In this document: positions 1-7,940 of the stretch, piece after piece | How the letters are laid out: every line of letters begins with the position of its first letter | Numbering within the stretch: the stretch's first letter is position 1 | Assembly: GCA_024710705.1 (NCBI GenBank) | Contig: JANJUF010000062.1 | Location: forward strand, 1-64,000 | DNA length: 64,000 bases | Reading direction: 5' to 3' | Origin: Gemmatimonadaceae bacterium | Lineage (GTDB): Bacteria > Gemmatimonadota > Gemmatimonadetes > Gemmatimonadales > Gemmatimonadaceae | Notes under the pieces: generated by a model | Seen by the model: the letters and a program-made list of their open reading frames with translations, nothing else | Databases searched by the model: none | Told to the model about the DNA's origin: nothing | Translations under genes and position numbers: made by a program

Positions 1-823
1 GGCGCCGTACGTTAACACCAACGTGGGCGTGTTGGCCTGGCTTATGGACACGTACTGGATGCACGTGGGGAACACGGTGATCGCCGTGACCACGGGCTTG
101 GCGGTGGTGTTGGGCGGGTCGCGGGGCGTTCGCGAGGCGACCGGCCGTGGCGTGATGTTCACGGCGACGCAGGCGCTCGAGCACCTCAAGATGGACGTGA
201 AGGGTGCGACGGTGGCGGTGCAGGGCTTCGGCAACGTGGGCTCGATCGGCGCGCAGCTGCTCATGCAGCAGGGCTGCAAGGTCGTGGCGATCAGCGACCG
301 CACGGGCGGCTGGCACAACCCGAAGGGCATCGACGTGGACGACGCGATGGCCTACGTGAAGAAGAACAAGACGCTCGACGGCTACGGCAAGGGCGACGCG
401 ATCACCAACGAGCAGCTGCTCGAGCTGCCGGTGGACGTGCTCGTGCCGGCGGCGCTGGAGAACGTCATCACGACGAAGAACGCCAAGAACATCAAGGCGA
501 AGATCATCTGCGAGGGCGCCAACGGCCCGACGACGGCCGCCGCCGACACCATCCTCGACGAGAAGGGCATCTTCGTGGTGCCGGACATCCTCGCCAACGC
601 GGGTGGCGTGACGGTGAGCTACTTCGAGTGGGTGCAGAACCGCGGTGGCTACTACTGGGACGAGGCCACGGTGAACGAGCGCCTCAAGAAGATCATGGTC
701 GAGAGCTTCGCGTCGGTGCTCAAGCTGTCGCAGCAGCACAAGGTGAACATGCGGACCGCCGCGTACATGGTGGCGATCAGCCGCGTGGCGACCGTGCATC
801 GCCTGCGCGGGATCTATGCCTGA
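1..823 (+). CDS. gdhA: NAD(P)-dependent glutamate dehydrogenase, 5'-truncated by window edge
   Basis: The reading frame is open from base 2 and runs 273 codons to TGA, so the ORF-track GTG at base 23 is not the real start. The visible part begins in the substrate domain (APYVNTN, then the ATGRGV motif), continues into a Rossmann dinucleotide domain with GFGNVG, and has the family block NAGGVTVSYFEW near the C-terminus. Family members are about 420 residues, so roughly the first 145 lie outside the window. The enzyme interconverts glutamate with 2-oxoglutarate and ammonia in the cytoplasm. Cofactor preference cannot be read from the sequence. rlmH follows 30 bases downstream. Confidence 0.93.
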   Translation, partial: APYVNTNVGVLAWLMDTYWMHVGNTVIAVTTGLAVVLGGSRGVREATGRGVMFTATQALEHLKMDVKGATVAVQGFGNVGSIGAQLLMQQGCKVVAISDRTGGWHNPKGIDVDDAMAYVKKNKTLDGYGKGDAITNEQLLELPVDVLVPAALENVITTKNAKNIKAKIICEGANGPTTAAADTILDEKGIFVVPDILANAGGVTVSYFEWVQNRGGYYWDEATVNERLKKIMVESFASVLKLSQQHKVNMRTAAYMVAISRVATVHRLRGIYA

Positions 824-853
824 GGCGCGCGCCTCGGCGCGGCCGGGGCGGCG

Positions 854-1321
854 ATGAAGGTCGTGGTGGCCGCCGTCGGGAAGCCGCGAGACGCGGCACT
901 GGCGGCGGCCATTCGTCAGTATGAGGAGCGGGCGGCGCACTACTGGCCGCTCGAGGTCGTTGAGGTGAAGGAGGAGGGCGCGCGCGGCGTGGCGCCGGTG
1001 CAGGTGATGCAGCGGGAGGCCGAGCGGCTGGGCGAGCGCCTGCCGGCGCAGGGCCTGCTGGTGCTCTGCGAGCCGACCGGCGGCAAGTCGTACACGTCGG
1101 AGGAGTTCGCGGCCCTGCTGCAGGGGCAGCGGGAGCGGGCGCAGGACATCGCGTTCGTGATCGGCGGGGCATTCGGCATCGGGGCGCAGCTGCGGGACCG
1201 TCCCCACCGGAAGCTCAGCCTTGCCCCGTGGACGCTGCCGCACGAGTTGGCCCGATTGGTCCTGATGGAGCAGATCTACCGCGCCGGCACCATCGGCCGC
1301 GGGGAACCCTACCACAAGTAG
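854..1321 (+). CDS. rlmH: 23S rRNA pseudouridine-1915 N3-methyltransferase
   Basis: The product is 155 residues, the normal length for this SPOUT-class methyltransferase. It methylates pseudouridine 1915 in helix 69 of 23S rRNA on assembled 70S ribosomes. The SAM-binding knot is visible as VIGGAFGIG around residues 100-108, followed by the LAPWTLPHELARL block, and the protein ends in the typical PYHK tail that contacts the substrate. The ATG start follows a G-rich stretch. bshC begins about 65 bases downstream on the same strand, so the two are probably co-transcribed. Confidence 0.95.
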   Translation: MKVVVAAVGKPRDAALAAAIRQYEERAAHYWPLEVVEVKEEGARGVAPVQVMQREAERLGERLPAQGLLVLCEPTGGKSYTSEEFAALLQGQRERAQDIAFVIGGAFGIGAQLRDRPHRKLSLAPWTLPHELARLVLMEQIYRAGTIGRGEPYHK

Positions 1322-1386
1322 CGGATGCCTGTGATGCAACGAGACAAAGGTCGGCGATGTCGGGTGATGCCGCGGAGCGCCCAGCG

Positions 1387-2934
1387 ATGAGCGCACCCCG
1401 CCTCGTCACCGAAACCCTTGGCGGGTCGCCGCTCTCCCGCGCGACGCAGGACGGCCAGGTCCCGGCCGACTGGTTCCCGCAGCGCCCGGTCGGCGCAGCC
1501 GGCTGGCGCGCGCGCGCCGAACGCGTGCGCGAGGAATTCAACGGATCGCGCTGGCTCGCCGGACTGCGGCCCGCGCTGGATCCCTCGGGCCTGGCCGCCG
1601 AACGCCTCGAGCGCGTGGCCGCGGCGAACGGCATCGTGGTGACGACGGGACAGCAGCCCGGCCTGTTCGGCGGGCCGTTCTACACGATCCTCAAGGCGAT
1701 GTCCGCGCTGGCGCTGGCCGATCGCATCGAGCGCGAGACGGGCATCCCGGCGGCGCCGGTGTTCTGGGCCGCCACCGATGACGGTGATTTCGCCGAGGCC
1801 TCGTGGACGGCCGTCGCGGGTGAAGGCATGGTGCATCGCCTGACCATCCCGCGCCGCGGCAACGAAGGTGTGGTGATGGCCGAGATGCCGCTCGGCGACA
1901 CGGGCGAGCAGTTCGAGCAGTTGGTCGCCGCAGCCGGATCGGCGCCGCATGGCGGCATCCTCGACGCCCTCAAGGCCGCGTACAATCCCGACGCGACCGT
2001 GGGCGGCGCCTACGTGCGCTTCCTGCGCAGCCTGCTCGAGCCGCAGGGCATCGCCGTGTTGGATGCCTGGCATCCGGCGACGCGTGCCGCGGCGCGCCCG
2101 ACGCTCGTCGAGGCGCTGCGCCGCGCCCCGAGCGTGGACGAAGCCTTGGCGTTGCGCATGGTCGCCATCGAGCGCGCCGGGTTCCGCGCGCAGGTGGCGC
2201 GTGTGCCGCGCCTCTCACTGGTCTTCCGCTCCCTGGCCGGCGTGAAGGAGCGCATCCCGATTTCGCAGGCCAGCGAAGTGGCGCATCGCGCGGACAGCAT
2301 CCTCTCGGCGAACGTGCTGCTGCGGCCGGTGGTCGAGTCGCGCATCCTGCCGACGGTGGCGTACGTCGCGGGGCCCGGTGAGTTGGCGTATTTCTCGCAG
2401 GTGAGTGCGGTGGCCGATGCGCTGGGCGTCGGTGCGCCGCTGGCGGTGCCGCGCTGGTCCACGACGGTGGTGGAGCCGAGCATCGACCGTCGGCTGGGGC
2501 GCCTGGGGATGGTGCTCGACGATCTCAAGACGCCGCACGATGCGGAGCGGCGGATCGGCGACCGTGCGATGCCGGCGGCCGTGCGCGATGCGCTCGAGTC
2601 GCTGCGCCGCGACCTCGCGGCCCGCCTCGATACGCTCGGCGCGGTGTCCTCGTCGCTCGACCACCTGATTCCCGATCGCGTGATCGAGGGGGCGCGGCAC
2701 CAGATGCTGCATCGCGTGGATCGCCTCGAACGGCGGTTGCGCGCCGCGTCGCGCAACCGGGCGACGGAAGCGGTGACCGACCTCGCCAGCGTGCGCGCCG
2801 CGCTGATGCCCGACAATCAGCGGCAGGAGCGGCGCCTGAATCCCGTTCCCATGCTCGCGCGGCACGGCGACCTGCTGATGGCGCAGCTGAAGGCCGGCGC
2901 GGCGATGCACGCCGGGTCCTTGGTCGGCGGGTGA
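1387..2934 (+). CDS. bshC: Bacillithiol biosynthesis cysteine-adding enzyme (BshC)
   Basis: The 515-residue product matches the BshC family, which adds cysteine to glucosaminyl-malate in the last step of bacillithiol synthesis. The nucleotide-binding-like N-terminal block TTGQQPGLFGGP and the following VFWAATDDGDF are the recognisable family signatures; many homologues read ED-HDF at the second site. Two in-frame ATGs are possible: 1357 (AAGG six bases upstream) and 1387 (GGAG nine bases upstream). I prefer 1387 because the conserved N-terminus (VTETLGGSPLS) begins just after it. No bshA or bshB is in the window. The stop overlaps the murJ GTG start. Confidence 0.85.
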   Translation: MSAPRLVTETLGGSPLSRATQDGQVPADWFPQRPVGAAGWRARAERVREEFNGSRWLAGLRPALDPSGLAAERLERVAAANGIVVTTGQQPGLFGGPFYTILKAMSALALADRIERETGIPAAPVFWAATDDGDFAEASWTAVAGEGMVHRLTIPRRGNEGVVMAEMPLGDTGEQFEQLVAAAGSAPHGGILDALKAAYNPDATVGGAYVRFLRSLLEPQGIAVLDAWHPATRAAARPTLVEALRRAPSVDEALALRMVAIERAGFRAQVARVPRLSLVFRSLAGVKERIPISQASEVAHRADSILSANVLLRPVVESRILPTVAYVAGPGELAYFSQVSAVADALGVGAPLAVPRWSTTVVEPSIDRRLGRLGMVLDDLKTPHDAERRIGDRAMPAAVRDALESLRRDLAARLDTLGAVSSSLDHLIPDRVIEGARHQMLHRVDRLERRLRAASRNRATEAVTDLASVRAALMPDNQRQERRLNPVPMLARHGDLLMAQLKAGAAMHAGSLVGG

Positions 2935-4472
2935 CGACGCCGGGAGGGGCACGGCTCGTCGCGGCCGGGATCCTCCTCAGCCGCATCACGGGATTGGTGC
3001 GCCAGCGGGCGACGGCGCACTTCCTCGGGAGTGGCGTGGTCGCCGATGCGCTCGCCGCGGCGTTCCGCATCCCGAACCTCCTGCAGAACCTGTTCGGCGA
3101 GGGCTCGCTCTCGGCCTCGTTCATCCCCGTGTACGCCAAGCTGCTGGCCGAGGGCCGGCGCGAGGACGCGGGACGCGTGGCGGGCAGCATCCTCGGCCTG
3201 CTGTCACTGATGGTGAGCGTGCTCGTGCTGCTGGGCGTGCTGCTCGCGCCGCAGCTCGTGTGGGTGCTCGCGCCGGGCCTCGATGCCGAGACGCAGGCGC
3301 TGACCGTCGGATTGATCCGCATCATCTTCCCCGGCCTCGGCGTGCTGGTGCTCTCCGCCTGGTGCCTCGGCGTGCTGAACGCGCACCGGCGGTTCTTCCT
3401 CTCGTACGTGTCGCCGGTGCTATGGAACGCGGCGATCATCGTCGCGCTCGTGTGGCGGGGCGGGATCGTCGGCGAGGAGAGCGCGCGGCTGGCGGTGGCG
3501 GTGGCGTTCGGCAGCGTGATCGGCAGCCTGCTGCAACTCGCGGTCCAGGTGCCGACGGTGCTGCGCCTCGACCGCGGCCTACGCCTGCGGGCGGGCGCGG
3601 CGGCCCCGGACGTGCGCACGGTGGTCACGAACTTCGGCCCGGCGGTGGCGACGCGCGGCGTCGTGCAGGTGAGCGGCTACGTGGATACGCTGATCGCGTC
3701 CTTGCTGGGGGCGGGCGCATTGGCCACGCTGAGCTACGCGCAGACGATCTCCATGCTGCCGGTGTCGCTGTTCGGCATGTCCATCGCGGCCAGCGAGCTG
3801 CCGGCGATGTCCGGTGCGACGGGCAGCCGCGAGGAGATCGCCGCGGCGCTGCGCACGCGCCTCGTGAGTGGCCGGGCGCGCATCGCGTTCTTCGTCATCC
3901 CGAGCGTCGTGGCGTTGGTGCTGTTCGGCCGCGTGATGGCGTCGGCGCTGTACGAGAGCGGCGCCTTCACGCGCGACGATGCCGCGTGGGTGTGGGCGGC
4001 CCTGGCCGGCTCGGGCGTCGGGATGTTCGCCGGCACGCTGGGTCGGCTGTACTCGTCGGCGAGCTTCGCGCTGCGCGACACCTCCACGCCGTTCCGCTAC
4101 GCCATGCTGCGCGTCACGCTGGCGGCGGTGCTGGGCGTGGTGCTGGCGATGACGGTGCCCGAGCGCATGGGTTGGCCGCCGCAGACCGGTGTCGGTCTGC
4201 TGACCGCCGCCTCCGGGCTCGCTGCGTGGTTCGAGAGCCGCTTGCTGCGGCTGCACGTCGAACGTTTGGTCGGCGACCTGCCGCGTGACCTGCGGCTCGA
4301 GCCCACGCTCTGGGGTATCGCGTTGCTCGCCGGCGCGGCGGCGGTGGTGGTCGCGGCGCGGCTGCCGACGCTGCACCCCGTCCTCGAGGCCCTCATCGTG
4401 CTCGGGACGTACGGGGCAGGGTACCTCGCGCTGGCGCGCGTCGCCGGAGTGGATCGTGCCCGACGCGCCTGA
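2931..4472 (+). CDS. murJ: Lipid II flippase MurJ (MviN family)
   Basis: This 513-residue membrane protein moves lipid II across the inner membrane for peptidoglycan synthesis. It is hydrophobic throughout, compatible with the 14 helices of MOP-superfamily MurJ. The N-terminal signature is clear: SRITGLVRQ, then FRIPNLLQNLFGEGSLS, then FIPVYAK. The start is a GTG overlapping the bshC stop (GTGA), indicating translational coupling. The 3' end overlaps uvrC by 17 bases if uvrC starts at 4456. Confidence 0.94.
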   Translation: MTTPGGARLVAAGILLSRITGLVRQRATAHFLGSGVVADALAAAFRIPNLLQNLFGEGSLSASFIPVYAKLLAEGRREDAGRVAGSILGLLSLMVSVLVLLGVLLAPQLVWVLAPGLDAETQALTVGLIRIIFPGLGVLVLSAWCLGVLNAHRRFFLSYVSPVLWNAAIIVALVWRGGIVGEESARLAVAVAFGSVIGSLLQLAVQVPTVLRLDRGLRLRAGAAAPDVRTVVTNFGPAVATRGVVQVSGYVDTLIASLLGAGALATLSYAQTISMLPVSLFGMSIAASELPAMSGATGSREEIAAALRTRLVSGRARIAFFVIPSVVALVLFGRVMASALYESGAFTRDDAAWVWAALAGSGVGMFAGTLGRLYSSASFALRDTSTPFRYAMLRVTLAAVLGVVLAMTVPERMGWPPQTGVGLLTAASGLAAWFESRLLRLHVERLVGDLPRDLRLEPTLWGIALLAGAAAVVVAARLPTLHPVLEALIVLGTYGAGYLALARVAGVDRARRA

Positions 4473-6318
4473 TCGGGTCGCGCAGAAACTCCAGCATCTG
4501 CCGGAGACACCGGGCGTCTATCTCTGGAAGGACGCCGAGGGGACCGTGCTGTACGTGGGCAAGGCCAAGCGCCTGCGGCCGCGCGTACGCAGCTACTTCG
4601 CGTCGGAGCATTGGGACAATCCCAAGACACGCCGTCTCGTCGAGCGCATCGCCGACGTCGAGACCATCGTCGTGCCCGACGAAGCGCACGCGCTGATCCT
4701 CGAGAACAACCTCATCAAGGAGCACCGCCCCAAGTACAACGTGATGCTGCGGGACGACAAGACGTACCCGTACATCAAGGTGACGGTGCAGGAACCGTAT
4801 CCGCGCGTCTTCGTGACGCGCAAGCTCCAGGATGACGGCGCACGCTACTTCGGGCCGTACACCGACGTGGCGGCGATGCGCCGTGCGCTCGAGGTGGTGA
4901 AGCGCATCTTCACCGTGCGCTCCTGCCGATACGACATGCCGCGCGAAATGCCGGAGCGGGCCTGCCTCGACTATCACATCGGCCGCTGCAAAGCGCCCTG
5001 CGTGGGCCTGCAGCCGCAGGCCGACTACCGCGCGATGATCGACGAGGTGCTGACCTTCCTCAACGGGCGCACCGACGACGTCGTGAAGCGGGTCCGCGAG
5101 TTGATGGAGGCAGCCGCCGAGGCCATGGAGTTCGAGCGCGCCGCCGAGCTGCGCGACGCGATCGGCAAGCTGCAGCGCCTCGAGGAGCCCAGCCTCGTGG
5201 CGGAGGTCGAGGGCGGGGACCGCGACGTGGTCGGCTATGCGCGTGACGGCGACGACGCGGCGGTGACCCTGCTGCGCATCCGCAGCGGCAAGTTGGTGGC
5301 GCGCGAGCATCGCTTCCTCGAGGGCGTCGAAGGCGAGCCGGATGGCCAGGTGCTGAGCACCTATCTCGTCAGCGCGTACCTCAAGGCGCCGGCGCGGGCC
5401 CGCGAGCTGCTGCTGCCCTTCGACTTCGAGGACCGCGCGCTGTTCGAGGAGGCGCTGCAGGGCGAGGCCCGGGTGCTGGTGCCGCAGCGCGGTCCGAAAC
5501 GCGAGCTGCTCGACCTCGCCGAGCAAAATGCGCGGCACCTGCTCGAGGAGTTCAAGCTGGCCGAGCAGGAGACGGACGAGCGCGCGGCCGATCCCATCTA
5601 CGAGCTCGGGCTCGCGCTGGGGCTTGAGCGCATTCCGCGGTCCATCATCTGCTTCGACAATTCCACGGCGCAGGGCAAGGACTCCGTCGGCGGCATCGTC
5701 TGGTTCGAGAACGGCCGGCCGCGGCGCGCCGAGTACCGCACGATGAAAGTGAAGACGGTGGACGAGTCGCAGGGGCCGGACGACTTCCAGTCCATGCGCG
5801 AGGTCGTCGGACGGTATTTCCGACGGCGCGTCGAGGAGCAGCGTCCGTTGCCGGACTTGATCGTGGTGGATGGTGGCAAGGGGCAACTCAGCGCCGCCGA
5901 CGAGGCGCTGCAGGAACTCGGGCTCGGCGCGATCCCGTTGATCGGGCTCGCCAAGCGTGACGAGGAGATCTTCCAGCGCGGGCGCCGGGAATCGCTGCGC
6001 CTGCCGCGAAGGTCGCCCGCGCTCCGACTGTTGCAGCAGATCCGCGACGAGGCCCACCGCACCGCCGTGACGTACAACCGCAAGCGACGCTCGATGCGGA
6101 CGGTCACGAGCGAGCTGCTGAAGATTCCCGGCGTGGGCCCGGTGAAGCGCCGCGCGCTGCTGCAGGCCTTCGGCTCACTCCAGGGCGTGCGCGAGGCAAC
6201 GGTGGAACAGATCGCCGCGTTGGAAGGGTTCAGCGAGGCGAGCGCGCGCAAGCTGCTCGAAGGGCTCGGCGTCGTGGAGGCCGAGCCACACGACGCGGAT
6301 CCCCCACCGGAAACCTGA
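4456..6318 (+). CDS. uvrC: Excinuclease ABC subunit C
   Basis: UvrC makes both incisions flanking a DNA lesion during nucleotide excision repair. The 620-residue product has all four parts: an N-terminal GIY-YIG nuclease (GVYLWKD ... LYVGKAKRLR), a UVR motif (MEFERAAELRDAI), an RNase H-like domain (CFDNSTAQGKD, then VVDGGKGQL), and C-terminal tandem helix-hairpin-helix (KIPGVGPVKRRALLQAFGS). The ORF track starts upstream at 4285 inside murJ. I choose GTG 4456, which gives the normal family length and N-terminus. The stop codon falls inside a degenerate heptamer repeat that fills the spacer to thrC. Confidence 0.95.
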   Translation: MPDAPDRVAQKLQHLPETPGVYLWKDAEGTVLYVGKAKRLRPRVRSYFASEHWDNPKTRRLVERIADVETIVVPDEAHALILENNLIKEHRPKYNVMLRDDKTYPYIKVTVQEPYPRVFVTRKLQDDGARYFGPYTDVAAMRRALEVVKRIFTVRSCRYDMPREMPERACLDYHIGRCKAPCVGLQPQADYRAMIDEVLTFLNGRTDDVVKRVRELMEAAAEAMEFERAAELRDAIGKLQRLEEPSLVAEVEGGDRDVVGYARDGDDAAVTLLRIRSGKLVAREHRFLEGVEGEPDGQVLSTYLVSAYLKAPARARELLLPFDFEDRALFEEALQGEARVLVPQRGPKRELLDLAEQNARHLLEEFKLAEQETDERAADPIYELGLALGLERIPRSIICFDNSTAQGKDSVGGIVWFENGRPRRAEYRTMKVKTVDESQGPDDFQSMREVVGRYFRRRVEEQRPLPDLIVVDGGKGQLSAADEALQELGLGAIPLIGLAKRDEEIFQRGRRESLRLPRRSPALRLLQQIRDEAHRTAVTYNRKRRSMRTVTSELLKIPGVGPVKRRALLQAFGSLQGVREATVEQIAALEGFSEASARKLLEGLGVVEAEPHDADPPPET

Positions 6319-6336
6319 CTCCTGTCACCCGTCACC
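6315..6336 (+). repeat. Degenerate heptamer tandem repeat in the uvrC-thrC spacer
   Basis: Three consecutive 7-base units, CTGACTC, CTGTCAC and CCGTCAC, occupy most of the 27-base spacer. The uvrC stop codon TGA lies in the first unit. No Shine-Dalgarno sequence is visible before the thrC ATG. The unit resembles the CCGACAC and CCGTCTT units found at other spacers in this window. Confidence 0.6.
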
Positions 6337-6345
6337 ATTTCAATC

Positions 6346-7485
6346 ATGTGGTCGCTTCACTGCAGCGTCTGTTCCTACTCGCAGCCTGACGGCTCCCGGC
6401 TCGCGTCCCTGTGCCCGGAGTGCACGCAGCCCCTGCTGGTGCGCTACGCCGCGCCGGTGGCCAAGAGCGCCATCACGACTGAGGCGAGCCTCTGGCGCTA
6501 CGGCGCCGCGCTGCCGCTGCGCGCAGGCGAGCGTGCCGTGTCGCTGGGCGAGGGGATGACACCGCTCATCGAACTGCCGCATCTCGCCAAGGATCTTGGG
6601 ATACGGCGTCTCTGGGTGAAGGACGAAGGCATCAATCCGACTGCGAGCTTCAAGGCCCGCGGCCTGATGATGGCCGTGACGCGCGCAAAGGCGCTTGGAC
6701 TGCCTGGTGTCTGCGTACCCACTGCGGGCAACGCAGGCATCGCACTGGCGGCCTACGCCGCCGCCGCCGGCATGCCCTGTCGCATCTTCGCGCCGGAGAC
6801 TACGCCTCCACCCATCCTGGGCTCCATTCGTGCCTTCGGCGCCGAACTGGTGCTGCTCCCCGGGCACATCGGCGACGCCGGCAAGGCGACGCTCGGGTTC
6901 GCCAAGGAGAGCGGGTTCTTCAACGTGGCGACTGTCCGCGAGCCGTATCGCGTGGAAGGGATGAAGACGATGGGCTTCGAGGTCGCCGAGCAGTTGGGTT
7001 GGCGACTGCCCGATGCCATCGTGTACCCGACCGGGGGCGGGGAGGGCACGATCGGGATCTGGAAGGCCATCGGCGAGATGCTCGAGTGGGGCTGGTTGCC
7101 GGCGGAGACCCGGCGTCCGCGGATGATCATCGCGCAGGCCGCCGGGTGCGCGCCACTGGTGCGCGCCTTCGCTGCGGGAGCGGACCAGGCCACGCCCTGG
7201 CAGGACCCCTCCACGCACGCGAGCGGCCTGCGCGTGCCGGGGCCGCTGGGCGATCGCCTGACGCTACGGACCCTGCGCGAGAGCGCAGGCGACGCCGAGT
7301 CAGTGAGCGAGGAGGCGATCCGCTCCGGCACGCTGCTCCTGGCATCAAGGAGCGGCATTGACGCGGCCCCCGAGGGCGGTGCCGCGCTGGAGGCCACGCG
7401 TCAACTCGTCGCGCGTGGGCGACTGGCGTCGGACGCAGAGGTGGTGGTCTTCAACACCGGGAGCGGGGCGAGCTATCGCTGGTAG
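6346..7485 (+). CDS. thrC: Threonine synthase
   Basis: This PLP enzyme converts O-phosphohomoserine to threonine. The 379-residue product starts with a small zinc-ribbon-like segment (CSVC ... CPEC, residues 6-27) often found on this threonine synthase subgroup. The PLP lysine is in ASFKARG, followed by TAGNAGIAL, and the phosphate-binding loop is PTGGGEG. It belongs to the fold-type II PLP family. The ATG start has no visible ribosome site and is preceded by a tandem heptamer. It converges on the truncated haemoglobin gene with only 14 bases between stop codons. Confidence 0.92.
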   Translation: MWSLHCSVCSYSQPDGSRLASLCPECTQPLLVRYAAPVAKSAITTEASLWRYGAALPLRAGERAVSLGEGMTPLIELPHLAKDLGIRRLWVKDEGINPTASFKARGLMMAVTRAKALGLPGVCVPTAGNAGIALAAYAAAAGMPCRIFAPETTPPPILGSIRAFGAELVLLPGHIGDAGKATLGFAKESGFFNVATVREPYRVEGMKTMGFEVAEQLGWRLPDAIVYPTGGGEGTIGIWKAIGEMLEWGWLPAETRRPRMIIAQAAGCAPLVRAFAAGADQATPWQDPSTHASGLRVPGPLGDRLTLRTLRESAGDAESVSEEAIRSGTLLLASRSGIDAAPEGGAALEATRQLVARGRLASDAEVVVFNTGSGASYRW

Positions 7486-7499
7486 GCGCGTGCGCTGGT

Positions 7500-7889
7500 T
7501 CAGCGATTGCGCATGTGGTCCGCGAGCTGCTCGAAGCGCTGCCGGAGATACGCCCGGAGGTCGTCGGGCATCGCATGCTCGTCGAGGGCGCGGCGCATGC
7601 ACCACAGCCATTCGTCGCGCTCGCGCTCGGCGATGGCGAAGGGCAGGTGGCGCGCCCGGAGCATCGGATGGCCGTACTCCTCAACGTAGAGCTGGGGGCC
7701 GCCGAGCCATCCGGTGAGGAACTTGTAGAGTTTGTCGCGCGAGACCTTGAGGCTACGGGCGTGGAGGAGTCGGATGTTGGCCGCCTCCGGTGCGGAGTCC
7801 ATCAGGTCGTAGAAGCGGTCCACGAGTGCGCGCACGCCGTCGGCGCCACCGACGGCGTCGAAATGGGACGGGGAGCGGGAGGCAGTCAC
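7500..7889 (-). CDS. Group II truncated haemoglobin
   Basis: The 129-residue product is a small globin of the TrbO type. FDAVGGADGVRALVDRFYDLM forms the first helices, and the block FLTGWLGGPQLYVEEYGHP with LRARHLPF carries the proximal histidine region and the tryptophan typical of group II. These proteins bind oxygen or nitric oxide in the cytoplasm; the exact role here is not evident. The GTG start is preceded by TAGATT exactly six bases upstream, suggesting a leaderless message. The gene is divergent from larC and convergent with thrC. Confidence 0.9.
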   Translation of the reverse strand: MTASRSPSHFDAVGGADGVRALVDRFYDLMDSAPEAANIRLLHARSLKVSRDKLYKFLTGWLGGPQLYVEEYGHPMLRARHLPFAIAERERDEWLWCMRRALDEHAMPDDLRAYLRQRFEQLADHMRNR

Positions 7890-7895
7890 GGGCGC

Positions 7896-7901
7896 AATCT
7901 A
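7896..7901 (-). promoter_or_regulatory. Putative -10 box (TAGATT) of the truncated haemoglobin gene
   Basis: TAGATT on the minus strand ends six bases before the GTG start codon. A transcript from this box would begin at or next to the start codon. No convincing -35 box is seen. Confidence 0.45.
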
Positions 7902-7928
7902 TCGCAATCGGGTGCGTCGGCGCCCGTG

Positions 7929-7934
7929 TAGATT
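7929..7934 (+). promoter_or_regulatory. Putative -10 box (TAGATT) of larC
   Basis: TAGATT ends six bases before the larC ATG, mirroring the identical arrangement of the divergent haemoglobin gene. There is no ribosome-binding site between box and start codon. No convincing -35 box is seen. Confidence 0.45.
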
Positions 7935-7940
7935 TCGCGC

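Noticed and set aside
4285-4455. Extended uvrC N-terminus from the ORF track
   Set aside because: The extra residues come from murJ read in another frame; GTG 4456 restores the normal UvrC N-terminus.
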